Source: Pantanalinema rosaneae
GTDB taxonomy: Bacteria; Cyanobacteriota; Cyanobacteriia; Leptolyngbyales; Leptolyngbyaceae
Direction of reading: 5' to 3'
DNA: 64,000 bases
NCBI RefSeq assembly: GCF_050753385.1
Contig: NZ_JBLZFZ010000010.1
Coordinates: forward strand, 1 to 64,000
Positions 17,601-26,223 of the stretch are shown piece after piece (position 1 is the stretch's first letter; every line of letters starts with the position of its first letter). Under the pieces are notes generated by a model. It worked only from the letters and a program-made list of their open reading frames with translations. It ran no database searches and was not told the origin of the DNA. Made by a program: the position numbers and the translations under genes.

Positions 17601-17647
17601 TTAGAGGAAAATCAAACCCCCACAGGCTGGTCCCCCCTGTCCTCTAA
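17601..17647. terminator. Structured element between convergent genes
   Basis: The 3' arm CCTGTCCTCTAA (17636-17647) is complementary to TTAGAGGA (17601-17608) plus ACAGG (17622-17626), with a 13-nt C-rich interruption between the two 5' blocks and a 9-nt apical loop. It lies between convergent genes and may serve as a bidirectional terminator, but there is no clean T-run. Confidence 0.35.
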
Positions 17648-17677
17648 TTAACATTAGCAGGGAATTAATTGAGAGCG

Positions 17678-17872
17678 TCAAGGGCTAGGAACAAGCTGAA
17701 TCCGCCCCGCATCCATTTCTGCCATCAATAGTTCGAGGGCTTCAAAATCTGCGTCAGAAATATGACCCATGCGAGTGAGTTCGTAGTTGATCTCGTTCTC
17801 AATGTCTGGAGTCAACTTCTTAATGTACAGCGCTTGTTCTACCAGTCGTCGAATAATTTTTGTGTTTTGCAT
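17678..17872 (-). CDS. Conserved small cyanobacterial protein
   Basis: I start it at the internal ATG at 17872 (MQNTKIIRRLVEQALYIKK), giving 64 aa; the upstream frame adds only eight residues. The protein is helical and acidic, with the segment INYELTRMGHISDADFEALELLMAEM. Its length and pattern match short conserved cyanobacterial hypotheticals I have seen, but no function is known to me. Monocistronic by position. Confidence 0.6.
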   Translation of the reverse strand: MQNTKIIRRLVEQALYIKKLTPDIENEINYELTRMGHISDADFEALELLMAEMDAGRIQLVPSP

Positions 17873-18333
17873 TGGGATTGGCAGGAACTCCACCAATAAA
17901 ATTGTCTACTGAACATCCGATGGCATAGGTGATCTAGGACGGTGACTTCATGTGATTCAAATCACCGATTTTCAGAAATATCTTACAGACTTCTGGAAAA
18001 CGTGCCATAGATGCTTAAAAAACTTTGCATCATACCGCAAATTTCCGTCACCTTACCGTAACGAAATCTTGCAGCACCTACTCATAAAGGCTGAAACACT
18101 TGGCGTTATGGCTTTAAGAATCTTGCCGTCATAGCCCCAACCCGTGCTAAACATAGCCGCTGCTGCATCAAGTACGCCGCCCCATCCTACACCCTTACTT
18201 CAGTGTCAAAAATCGTGACTTAATAGCAACGGTTCTAAACTTATCAATATCCAACCCAGCTATGCCCAGCGATCGATCACTGGCATCAAACCATATCACA
18301 TGGCGTGAACCGTAAGTTAACCAACAATACTGA
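17873..18333. other. Intergenic region, nothing recognised
   Basis: About 460 bp without a supported gene. Short frames exist on both strands, but none has a ribosome-binding site or recognisable similarity. No tRNA fold, strong hairpin or repeat was seen. Confidence 0.4.
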
Positions 18334-18801
18334 CTACAACTTAATTGTACACTCCAGAATAAAGCGCTGATTGACGATCGCGTAGGGCTGAATTTCCAGA
18401 GCTTTGCGAAAGGCGCGGATCGCACTTCTGTAATTGCCCAATGCCATGTGGCACAGTCCCAAACCATGTAATGCGCCAAAATGCACTGGGTTCAGCCGGA
18501 GTACGTGCTCACAGTCTTTAATCGCTTGGGGATAATGTCCGTGGGTGTAGTATAAAACTGCGCGTCGATTCCAGGCTTCCGCAAAATCCGGTTGTTGCTC
18601 TATCAGATCGCTCAACAACAGGGTTGCCCCATCAGCATTGCCGGCCTCAAACAGCATCTGGGCACGACGCAGCGCATCCAACCCGACCACGCCTTTTTGC
18701 CCAAACCAGAGCCGCCAAAGTTCCTGAGTGGCGCGATCGCGCACTGTCTCCGTGGGATGTTTCAGATCTTCAAGTAGGGATGTAATCAAAGACTCATTCA
18801 T
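18334..18801 (-). CDS. TPR repeat-containing protein
   Basis: The 155-aa soluble protein carries about three tetratricopeptide repeats (about 43-145), for example AEAWNRRAVLYYTHGHYPQAI and FGALHGLGLCHMALGNYRSAI followed by RAFRKALEIQPYA. The N-terminal 40 residues form another helical pair. TPR proteins mediate protein-protein contacts; partner unknown. No signal peptide is seen. Monocistronic between two gene-free stretches. Confidence 0.85.
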   Translation of the reverse strand: MNESLITSLLEDLKHPTETVRDRATQELWRLWFGQKGVVGLDALRRAQMLFEAGNADGATLLLSDLIEQQPDFAEAWNRRAVLYYTHGHYPQAIKDCEHVLRLNPVHFGALHGLGLCHMALGNYRSAIRAFRKALEIQPYAIVNQRFILECTIKL

Positions 18802-18968
18802 TGTTGCAGGTGTCCACTTGGCGATGAATAGCTGGATAGCCGCTCCAATCAGTATTCTGGCGTGTTTAGATTGCCAAAACTAGTCGGTTCATCAACTCTT
18901 CCTGATTCAGCCTAGAACGGCAGAATTTCTTCGTAGGGAATTTACATAAATAGTCAGGATTCGCGAAG

Positions 18969-19796
18969 TCAAGTCACGTTGGCACTCACAACGTCAGGAT
19001 GCTGCTGTAACCAGGTATCAATCTCTTGCAAGACGCGATCGGGAATTTCCCAGGGAAACAGGTGAGCCGTGTTGGCATAACATTGCCAGTGAGCTTGAGG
19101 TAAATGAAGGGCAGTTTCCCGACTAGACTCCGCCGTAATATGGCGATCGGCGGCTCCTGCCATCATTAAACAGGGACATTGAATCACTGATAAGTGTTCC
19201 AGGCGGTTATAGCGTTGCCGTAAGGCAGTAGAGAGGGCGCGGGTCGCTCGCCGGGAGGTTTGCAGATACGCTGGCAGAGCATCGTGTGCCAAATAGCGGT
19301 AAGCCGTCGGGGTATGTTGCTGGATTAAGTAACGATAGAGCGATCGGCGACCAAAGGTATCAATATTCCATTGCCAGCCGGGACGCACCCGATTCAGCAG
19401 CGATGCCACTCCGGTATAGAGGTTATCCTGCCAGGTAATCGGGGGATGGTTGCCCCAGGGGCGAGCGGCAGTGGCAATCAGAATTAAGCCACTGATGCGT
19501 TCAGGCAAGCGCCATGCCAGTTCCATTGCCAGAATGCCTCCTAACGACCAGCCCAACAGGAGGCAGCGATCGATCTGATAGAGATCGAGCAATTCCTCTA
19601 AATCAACTAAATGATCGGTCATGACAAAATCGGTAGCGGTGCGGCTGTTGCCATAGCCGCGCAAATCCGGCGCGAAGGTTTGAAAGCGTTGGGAGAGATG
19701 TTGCGTAAACACCGACAAGCTACTGCCTGAACCGGGATGGCCGTGTAAACATACAATCGGAAATCCACTGCCCTGGACTAAAACATTGAGCTGCAT
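18969..19796 (-). CDS. Alpha/beta-fold hydrolase
   Basis: The 275-aa protein is a standard alpha/beta hydrolase: oxyanion-hole segment HGHPGSG (18-24), nucleophile elbow GWSLGG with Ser84, a likely catalytic Asp in AGAADRH near 215, and a likely His in TAHLFPWE near 247. It contains a helical lid region (about 125-185). The family covers esterases, lipases, dehalogenases and menaquinone-pathway enzymes; nothing here singles one out. No signal peptide. Confidence 0.85.
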   Translation of the reverse strand: MQLNVLVQGSGFPIVCLHGHPGSGSSLSVFTQHLSQRFQTFAPDLRGYGNSRTATDFVMTDHLVDLEELLDLYQIDRCLLLGWSLGGILAMELAWRLPERISGLILIATAARPWGNHPPITWQDNLYTGVASLLNRVRPGWQWNIDTFGRRSLYRYLIQQHTPTAYRYLAHDALPAYLQTSRRATRALSTALRQRYNRLEHLSVIQCPCLMMAGAADRHITAESSRETALHLPQAHWQCYANTAHLFPWEIPDRVLQEIDTWLQQHPDVVSANVT

Positions 19797-19968
19797 GATT
19801 GAAACCTATGCCTGATCAGGCGGTGAAACATTGAAAATTGCCTAGTCTCAGCTTCCATACTCTCCTATAGCTCGGAGTCCGCGAATTCCATTACCATAAA
19901 CAGGCAGAGACGTTATCCCGACGATCGTGGATAGGGTCATTCTGAATACTAAAAGGATTGACTGAGGC

Positions 19969-20481
19969 ATGGCAGAAGAAACGACTCCGAATCCAACTGG
20001 CGATCCATCCAGTGCGGCTGAATCTCCAGCCCCTCAAGCGGCAGAGGCAGAGGGCAAAGCGGCTAAAAAACCGGCTGCCAAAAAAGAAAAACCGCCCGCC
20101 CTGGAAGATAAGCCATTTGCAGACTTCATTCAGCAAGACTTTCTTCCTGCCCTGCAAAAAGGGTTAGGCGAACAGGGCATTGCCGATGTGGAACTCAAAT
20201 TTGAGCAGCGTCCAATTAATGTCGTAGGTATGAGTCAGGCTCCCGCCTGCTGGCAAGTCATCGGTCGCTGGAGCAGTGGATATAAGCAAACTCGCGAGTT
20301 CAATCTGTACTTTTTCAATGAAAGTATTACTGGACAAAAAGGGTTTTCCTACGCGGAAGGGGGCGGTAAAGCCAGCACCTTAGAGTCCTTTCGGATCGAT
20401 GAACGGAAAGTTGATTTAGGACTACTCGTATTCTGGACATTACAACGGTTGAATGCCCAGAAGTGGTTGGTGAGAAATTAA
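19969..20481 (+). CDS. DUF2996 family protein
   Basis: The 170-aa protein opens with a low-complexity Ala/Pro/Lys-rich tail (about 1-45) and continues with a conserved domain of about 120 residues (DKPFADFIQQDFLPALQKGL, ACWQVIGRW, REFNLYFFNE, ESFRIDERKVDL) that I associate with DUF2996, found in cyanobacteria and plastid-bearing eukaryotes. It is predicted soluble. I know no established biochemical role. Convergent with the TM2 gene. Confidence 0.8.
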   Translation: MAEETTPNPTGDPSSAAESPAPQAAEAEGKAAKKPAAKKEKPPALEDKPFADFIQQDFLPALQKGLGEQGIADVELKFEQRPINVVGMSQAPACWQVIGRWSSGYKQTREFNLYFFNESITGQKGFSYAEGGGKASTLESFRIDERKVDLGLLVFWTLQRLNAQKWLVRN

Positions 20482-20545
20482 GCTTGCTGCGATCGCGGTG
20501 TCATTTTGAGGGGTAAACCACTAGCAGACAGGCTCGGCAAAGATG

Positions 20546-20580
20546 TTGTCGCGTCCTGCCCAAGGGCTTTGCCCCGACAA
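20546..20580. terminator. Hairpin between convergent genes
   Basis: TTGTCG (20546-20551) pairs with CGACAA (20575-20580), enclosing a second small stem GGGC/GCCC (20564-20567 and 20571-20574). It separates the DUF2996 and TM2 genes and may end transcription in both directions; there is no T-run on either side. Confidence 0.3.
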
Positions 20581-20600
20581 GATGGCAGATTTTCAACCAG

Positions 20601-21146
20601 TCACAGTTCCCGAAACTCGTACATAACAACTCCAGTTTCTGGATCATTGGTCAGATCAACATAGCCCGTTTTGAGCAAATTTTTCAGAGCCAATTCCACC
20701 TCAGGAAACCCAGCTTCCGTATCTAATACGCCTTGAGTCACCGACAGTTTCCCCCCGCGTGCCGCCGCCGCTTTCACCAGTTGAATCGTCAGTTGGTTCG
20801 GCTGCACTTGCGCCGTAGGTGGCTGTAAAGGAAGCACATCATCCTGACTCAGTACCCGTTGGACAACCGGTTGATTTGGGGATAAATGGGGTGGCAGTCC
20901 CTGGCGCGATCGCAGCTTAGTGTTGTGCTCATCCACCATGCCAGGAATTAACACCAGATCCAGCAGTTGCCCAAATCCGAATAATCCAAAGGTGAACATC
21001 CACAGCAAGCCAGTGAAAATCTTGCCATTGTAGAGACGCTGGAGTCCGTGCAACTGCAACAGGCAACCAAGCCAGAGGACATAAGCAGTACCAACATTGT
21101 TCATACGATGACCAGGATGTTGTTCCAGGGCTTTAGTTCCTTTCAT
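20601..21146 (-). CDS. TM2 domain-containing protein
   Basis: The 181-aa protein has a TM2 domain (about 19-70): a first helix VLWLGCLLQLHGLQRLYNGK, the G-x-x-R-x-Y-x-G turn, then a second helix TGLLWMFTFGLFGFGQLLDL ending at the conserved acidic residue. The C-terminal half (about 75-181) is cytoplasmic, with a winged-helix-like pattern (GGKLSVTQGVLDTEAGFPEV, KTGYVDLTNDPETG). Bacterial TM2 proteins are of unknown function. Start uncertain: a second ATG lies 14 codons downstream and neither has a clear Shine-Dalgarno. Confidence 0.82.
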   Translation of the reverse strand: MKGTKALEQHPGHRMNNVGTAYVLWLGCLLQLHGLQRLYNGKIFTGLLWMFTFGLFGFGQLLDLVLIPGMVDEHNTKLRSRQGLPPHLSPNQPVVQRVLSQDDVLPLQPPTAQVQPNQLTIQLVKAAAARGGKLSVTQGVLDTEAGFPEVELALKNLLKTGYVDLTNDPETGVVMYEFREL

Positions 21147-21318
21147 GATAAAGAGTTTGCCCAGGAATCGCAGGATTCAATGCAGGTGTTTTAACCACTC
21201 TTTTACAAAAGTTGATTTCATGTAGCAACTCTTAACCGGATAGTTGCGATTTGCAGCAACATAGCTTGGTACACTGAGTGACGTGGTTATTCTTCAGTTC
21301 CGTCAAACGGGGCAACCA

Positions 21319-21399
21319 ATGGCAGAATCTGCTGGTTCAAATGGGGCAGATACATTTAACCAGTTAGCACCACTCACTCAGAATCCTAGAGAAGAATAA
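21319..21399 (+). CDS. Possible 26-aa upstream peptide of acsF
   Basis: An ATG at 21319 opens a 26-codon frame, MAESAGSNGAD and so on, ending in TAA eight nt before the acsF start. The peptide is hydrophilic and has no known relative that I recognise. GGGG lies a few nt upstream of the ATG. Its position fits a leader or coupled uORF, but a chance frame cannot be excluded from sequence alone. Confidence 0.25.
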   Translation: MAESAGSNGADTFNQLAPLTQNPREE

Positions 21400-21407
21400 A
21401 GTAGCTC

Positions 21408-22484
21408 ATGGTAGATTCCCTTAAAAAGCCTGGTTTTGAAGAGGTGCGTCCCGGCATCAAAGTGCCTGCCAAGGAGACAATTTTGACTCCTCGGTTCTAT
21501 ACAACCGACTTTGATGCGATGGCGCAAATGGACATCTCGGCAAACGAAGATGAACTCCAGGCAATTCTGGAGGAATTTCGGGTTGACTATAACCGTCATC
21601 ACTTCGTGCGGGATGCTGAGTTTGAACAGTCGTGGGATCACATTGATGGCGAAACCCGCAAGCTGTTCGTTGAGTTTCTAGAACGTTCCTGCACCGCCGA
21701 ATTTTCTGGATTCCTGCTTTATAAAGAACTCGCCCGCAAACTGAAAGACAAAAGTCCAGTGTTGGCAGAGTGCTTCTCGCTCATGTCTAGAGATGAAGCA
21801 CGTCATGCTGGCTTTTTGAACAAGGCATTATCCGATTTCAACCTGCAACTTGATCTGGGTTTCCTGACCAAGAGCCGCAGCTACACCTTTTTCCAGCCCA
21901 AGTTCATCTTCTACGCGACCTACCTGTCTGAGAAGATTGGCTACTGGCGCTATATCACCATCTACCGCCATCTGGAGGCACATCCAGAAGACCGAGTGTA
22001 TCCGATCTTCCGGTTCTTCGAGAATTGGTGTCAGGATGAGAACCGTCATGGTGACTTCTTTGATGCCATTATGCGGGCACAGCCTCAGTTCTTGAACGAC
22101 TGGAAAGCTAAGCTATGGAGCCGCTTCTTCCTGCTGTCGGTGTTTGCCACCATGTACCTGAACGACGTGCAGCGATCGGACTTCTACAAAGCGATCGGGT
22201 TGGATGCTCGGGAGTACGATAAGGTCGTGATTGAAAAGACCAACGAGACAGCCGCTCGGGTATTCCCGGTAATTCTGGATGTCAGCAAACCAGAGTTCTA
22301 TGATTGCCTGGAAGTGTGTGTACAGAATAACGAGAAGCTGACCGCGATCGCCAATTCCAACACACCCAAACCGATCCAACTCCTGCAAAAGCTGCCTCAC
22401 TATGTCTCCAACGGTTGGCAGTTCCTCAAGCTATACCTGATGAAGCCGATCGAAGTGACTCAAATTCAAGGTCAACCTCGCTAA
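21408..22484 (+). CDS. acsF: Mg-protoporphyrin IX monomethyl ester (oxidative) cyclase
   Basis: AcsF/ChlA is the diiron, oxygen-dependent enzyme that forms the isocyclic E ring of chlorophyll, making protochlorophyllide. The 358-aa length is standard. Diiron ligand motifs are visible: Glu98 in CTAEFSG, DEARH (129-133) and DENRH (210-214). It works with the Ycf54 accessory protein, which is not in this window. Cyanobacteria often have two copies, for high and low oxygen; this cannot be settled here. A strong terminator follows, so it is monocistronic apart from the possible uORF. Confidence 0.97.
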   Translation: MVDSLKKPGFEEVRPGIKVPAKETILTPRFYTTDFDAMAQMDISANEDELQAILEEFRVDYNRHHFVRDAEFEQSWDHIDGETRKLFVEFLERSCTAEFSGFLLYKELARKLKDKSPVLAECFSLMSRDEARHAGFLNKALSDFNLQLDLGFLTKSRSYTFFQPKFIFYATYLSEKIGYWRYITIYRHLEAHPEDRVYPIFRFFENWCQDENRHGDFFDAIMRAQPQFLNDWKAKLWSRFFLLSVFATMYLNDVQRSDFYKAIGLDAREYDKVVIEKTNETAARVFPVILDVSKPEFYDCLEVCVQNNEKLTAIANSNTPKPIQLLQKLPHYVSNGWQFLKLYLMKPIEVTQIQGQPR

Positions 22485-22525
22485 ATTGTTGAGGGTCGAT
22501 CGCTGAGTATCACTCTGAACTGAAG

Positions 22526-22566
22526 ATAGCTCTGTATCATTTTCCAGATACGGAGCTATTTTGTTG
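22526..22566 (+). terminator. Rho-independent terminator of acsF
   Basis: ATAGCTCTGTATC (22526-22538) pairs with GATACGGAGCTAT (22547-22559) over 13 bp with one U-G wobble, an 8-nt loop, then a T-rich tail. It lies 41 nt after the acsF stop and ahead of the pseudo-orthocaspase gene. Confidence 0.8.
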
Positions 22567-22596
22567 TTGAGATCGTTTTTATGAGCCTCCTGATCG

Positions 22597-23589
22597 ATGG
22601 GTAAAGTCGCCTTACTAATTGGCATCGCCAGTTATCGGTTTGGACTCAATCCGCTACCGGCCGCCTGGAAGAATGTGGAAGTATTAAAACGCGCCTTACA
22701 CCAAGCCCGTCCCAGCTTCGATGCCATTCACTGCCTCCGCGATCGCTACACGCCTCAAATCATTCAAGAAGCGATCGAGCGATTGGCTGAGTCATGTCAA
22801 CCCGATGATTTTCTTCTACTTTGCTTCTCGGGCTATGGCATCGTTGATCCCGATGGCAAGCTCTACTTGGCAACGCCCATTACCACGAACGACAATCAGG
22901 GAAGTTTAATCAAAGCTAGAACCGTTCCAGCGAGTTTTATTCAAGCCGTCCTCAATTCCAGCCCTGCCCAACAACAATTAGTCATCTTTGACGGTTACTT
23001 TTGCCCAGCCTCAGCAGAAGCAATCACCGACCCGGTTCATCCGGTTGATTTGTGGGCACATCTGGGTGGAGAGAATCGGTTACTCTTAACAGCTTCCAGC
23101 ACCATGCAGCCGATCGGCGAACCAGAGGGTCTGGATACCTGGAGCTACACCCGCTACTTCGCCGAAGGTCTGGTGACAGGGGCAGCAGATACCAACTATG
23201 ACGGCTTGCTGACGATCGCAGAACTGCATGAGTATGCCAGTCGCAAGTTACAGATTGCCGCTCCCGCCATGCAGCCAGCCCTCTCTGGCACTGAGGCGAT
23301 CGCCCAATACCCGGTATGCCACGTTGACAAATCAACTTCAGCCTTAAAGTACCGTCAGTTTATTGAAAAGCTAGCCAGTGACGATCGGGTCGATGCCCTC
23401 GGTTCTCGGCTATTAGTGACCCGGCAAGTGATGGAAGACTTCCGATATCACTTGGGGCTATCTCGCCAGATGGCAGACCAAATTGAATTTGAGGTACTGC
23501 GACCCATCCGGGAATATCGGCAGCGACTACAGTTATATCAGGAACTATTTTCTAGGCTGGCACAGGGGAATCATGACTCTCAGCCCTAA
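22597..23589 (+). CDS. Pseudo-orthocaspase (caspase-like protein without catalytic dyad)
   Basis: The 330-aa protein has a caspase p20-like domain (about 1-225): VALLIGIASY strand, then FSGYG (77-81) where active enzymes have SGHG, and FDGYFC (131-136) where active enzymes have D-x-C. His and Cys are therefore both Tyr (Tyr80, Tyr134), so proteolysis is unlikely; Cys136 is two residues off position. An EF-hand-like loop (Asp198, Asn200, Asp202, Glu209) follows. The C-terminal helices (about 255-325) resemble the N-terminus of the next protein. Its last 17 nt overlap that gene, so the two are translationally coupled. Likely a regulatory or scaffold protein; role unknown. Confidence 0.8.
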   Translation: MGKVALLIGIASYRFGLNPLPAAWKNVEVLKRALHQARPSFDAIHCLRDRYTPQIIQEAIERLAESCQPDDFLLLCFSGYGIVDPDGKLYLATPITTNDNQGSLIKARTVPASFIQAVLNSSPAQQQLVIFDGYFCPASAEAITDPVHPVDLWAHLGGENRLLLTASSTMQPIGEPEGLDTWSYTRYFAEGLVTGAADTNYDGLLTIAELHEYASRKLQIAAPAMQPALSGTEAIAQYPVCHVDKSTSALKYRQFIEKLASDDRVDALGSRLLVTRQVMEDFRYHLGLSRQMADQIEFEVLRPIREYRQRLQLYQELFSRLAQGNHDSQP

Positions 23590-25306
23590 AGTACGGCAGG
23601 TACTCAAACAACAGCAACAAGCACTTTACTTAACCAATCAGGATATCGAGCAGGTTGAAGCCTCCCTTCAGGTTGCCCAACAACAGCGTCAACATATGCA
23701 ATACCAAGAAGACCTGAAGATCTACGAGCAAATGTTTCTGGAAGCCTTACAGCGCCAGTCTCCCTTGGCAGACAGCGATCGCCAAGAACTGCAATATCTT
23801 CAGGAAGTGCTGCAATTACAACCCGCCGATGTCGAGGAAATTGAGACGCGCTTAAGCACCTTAGCTGAGACACCCGAGCCCCCATCAACACCCCCTCCAA
23901 GTCACCCGCAGCCACACGTCTCTAAGCATGGGAGTAAGGCAGAGGATAACCCTGGTGATCTAGCGTCTATTCCAACCCAACTTCAGGCTGACAGTTCACC
24001 AGCCCCACCGGATACCGCCACGCTGCCTACCATGCCACCTAAGCGTCCCCAGGTGTTTTTAAGACCAGAATCTCAGTCTGGAGAACCGGCGGCTTCCACC
24101 TCCCCTCCCCAGCCCCCAGCTCCTGACCTCTCAGACGTTGACCTTGAGGAGGTGATTTCGCTACCACCCGATATTAAGGATCTACTGCTGAAAGCCTTAT
24201 TGGAAAAAACTCGATCGCATACCCCAACCGAAGCAGCCACGGTTCCATCGGAGCATCATGTCGTCAAGCCCGTCAGTGAACGATCGCCGGAGGAGCCGCA
24301 CCCCAAATCGGATGATAAAGAGAGTCATAAACCCCGATCGCTGAAGCAACCCGTTGTGTCATCAACTTCTACTGAGCTAGAAATATCCGAGTCCGAAGCC
24401 AACTCTCTAACGCCATCGGGTCAACAGTCGTCAGCAGGAGTTAATCGCTATCGGGGATTAGTGCCCTTAATTATCGCGTTAGCCGGATTAGCCGCCGCGA
24501 TCGGAGCCTGGTTAGCCTTTTCCTCATTCAATGCCGCCAACCACTCCAGGCAATCTAACGCCAATCCCGCAGAGGTGCAACAGTATATGAACTGGGGAAC
24601 CCAAAAAATGCAACAGGGACAATATGAGGCTGCCATCCAAGATTTTACCCAGGCAGCCCAGCTTGACCCCGATGCCGCCGCCATTTACGTCAACCGAGGC
24701 ATCGCCCAACATCGCAACGGTGACTTAGGAGCCGCGATTCAGGATTATGACAAAGCGATCGCGCTGAATCCCCAACTGGCCGAAGCATATAGCAATCGTA
24801 GCCATGTTCGCTTTGAGCAAAAGCAGTATGAAGCGGCTTTAGAAGATGCTAACTCCGCCGTTGCCCTCAAATCCACCTTGGCAGAGGCACGCTTAAATCT
24901 TGCCAATGCCCGGTTGGCTTTAAACAACCCCCAAGGAGCTGTCGAAGACTATACCTTTGGCATTCAACTTAACCCGACAACCGAAAATCGACCCGGTGCC
25001 TATAACAACCGGGGCAATGCCCTTGCTGTATCCGACCCCCAAGCCGCGATCGGAGACTATGATCAGGCCATTCAACTCAATTCCAGTTATGCCGATGCGT
25101 ACCGGAATCGGGGCCTGGCCTATCAAAAGCTGGGTAATACTCGACAGGCAATTCAGGATCTGCAAAGTGCTGCCAAATTTTATTTAGCACAGGGCAATCA
25201 ACCGATGTATCAACAAACGTTGAAGGAAGTAACTGAGTTGCAACAGGTAGCCCCCAGTTCGCCGACCCCAGCCACTACCACCAGTGTGATGGCATTTCCC
25301 CGGTAG
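23573..25306 (+). CDS. Membrane-anchored TPR protein coupled to the pseudo-orthocaspase
   Basis: I start it at ATG 23573 (MTLSPKVRQVL), behind AGGGGA, giving 577 aa. An N-terminal helical module (about 1-100, with LQYLQEVLQLQPADVEEIETRL) is followed by a Pro/Ser-rich linker (about 100-290), one transmembrane helix (about 297-317) and about five tetratricopeptide repeats (about 330-550), such as YEAAIQDFTQAAQLDPDAAA. The TPR region and N-terminal module lie on opposite sides of the membrane. Together with its overlapping upstream partner it looks like a two-protein assembly or signalling unit; no function is known to me. Confidence 0.85.
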   Translation: MTLSPKVRQVLKQQQQALYLTNQDIEQVEASLQVAQQQRQHMQYQEDLKIYEQMFLEALQRQSPLADSDRQELQYLQEVLQLQPADVEEIETRLSTLAETPEPPSTPPPSHPQPHVSKHGSKAEDNPGDLASIPTQLQADSSPAPPDTATLPTMPPKRPQVFLRPESQSGEPAASTSPPQPPAPDLSDVDLEEVISLPPDIKDLLLKALLEKTRSHTPTEAATVPSEHHVVKPVSERSPEEPHPKSDDKESHKPRSLKQPVVSSTSTELEISESEANSLTPSGQQSSAGVNRYRGLVPLIIALAGLAAAIGAWLAFSSFNAANHSRQSNANPAEVQQYMNWGTQKMQQGQYEAAIQDFTQAAQLDPDAAAIYVNRGIAQHRNGDLGAAIQDYDKAIALNPQLAEAYSNRSHVRFEQKQYEAALEDANSAVALKSTLAEARLNLANARLALNNPQGAVEDYTFGIQLNPTTENRPGAYNNRGNALAVSDPQAAIGDYDQAIQLNSSYADAYRNRGLAYQKLGNTRQAIQDLQSAAKFYLAQGNQPMYQQTLKEVTELQQVAPSSPTPATTTSVMAFPR

Positions 25307-25320
25307 AACAGTGAGGAGAT

Positions 25321-26223
25321 TTACCGCCGATATGCCAGCGCAAAGCGATCGATCCCGGCTAAATCTGAATGAATCTCAATTCCGGTATAGTTCCCCTGCG
25401 ATCGCAGCAGTTGGGTGACCGCGTCCGCCTGCCCTGCCATCATCTCCACTAACCAAATGCCCCCAGGCTGCAAGTAAACTGGTGCGACATTGACTAAATG
25501 GCGAATGCAATCCAAACCATCGATGCCACCATCCAGGGCTAAATGGGGTTCATGGCGGGTAACTTCCGGCTGTAATTCTAATACCATCTGGCTGGGAATG
25601 TAGGGCGGATTGGAAACAAGTCCCCGTAACTGTCCCTTGAGGTGAGCCAGGGGGGCTAGCCAGTCACCCTGATAGAAGTGAATCCGATCGCTTAACCCAT
25701 AGTTCCGAGCATTGGTTTGGGCGATCGCTAATGCCGCCTGACTCCGATCCACCGCATGAATGGTTGCTAGCGGCAACGCATCGGCTAGTCCCAGGGCGAT
25801 CGCACCACTGCCTGTACCTAAATCAGCCCAATGTTCTGCGCCGGTGGCTTCCTGATCCAATGTCGCGCGATTCCTGGCAGCGACCACCAGATCAATCAAA
25901 CCCTCGGTTTCGGGTCGGGGAATCAGCACCGCCGGGGACACCTGAAGCCAGAACTGCCGCCAGGCAGCCCTGCCAATTAAATACTGCACCGGCACTCTTG
26001 CCTGAATTCGCTGCTGCCAGAGAGACACTAAATCCACAAATGGCAGCTTGAGCGGAATTGCCGCTTGGTGTTTAAACGAATCTAATCGAAGCGATAACCG
26101 ATCGAGGTCAGAAACGCTCTGAAGTAACCAGTCTACTTCGGCTGTAGAAATATTAGCGGCGATCGCCTGCTGGTATGCCTGCGATCGCCACTGCCAAAGG
26201 TCAATTCCGGCAACGGAATTCAC
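25321..26223 (-). CDS. prmC: Release factor glutamine N5-methyltransferase PrmC
   Basis: PrmC (HemK) methylates the Gln of the GGQ motif in release factors RF1 and RF2. The 300-aa product has the N-terminal helical RF-binding domain (about 1-105) and a Rossmann methyltransferase domain with SAM motif LGTGSGAIAL (135-144) and the catalytic NPPY motif (205-208). Its GTG start directly follows the tic22 stop codon on the minus strand, indicating a tic22-prmC operon. Its substrate RF1 is encoded at 43976-45088. Confidence 0.94.
   Translation of the reverse strand: MNSVAGIDLWQWRSQAYQQAIAANISTAEVDWLLQSVSDLDRLSLRLDSFKHQAAIPLKLPFVDLVSLWQQRIQARVPVQYLIGRAAWRQFWLQVSPAVLIPRPETEGLIDLVVAARNRATLDQEATGAEHWADLGTGSGAIALGLADALPLATIHAVDRSQAALAIAQTNARNYGLSDRIHFYQGDWLAPLAHLKGQLRGLVSNPPYIPSQMVLELQPEVTRHEPHLALDGGIDGLDCIRHLVNVAPVYLQPGGIWLVEMMAGQADAVTQLLRSQGNYTGIEIHSDLAGIDRFALAYRR

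Noticed and set aside
18053..18154. 33-codon minus-strand frame with a Gly/Trp-rich start
   Set aside because: It looked briefly like a bacteriocin-type peptide, but there is no ribosome-binding site, leader or export gene, and the open frame is short enough to be chance.
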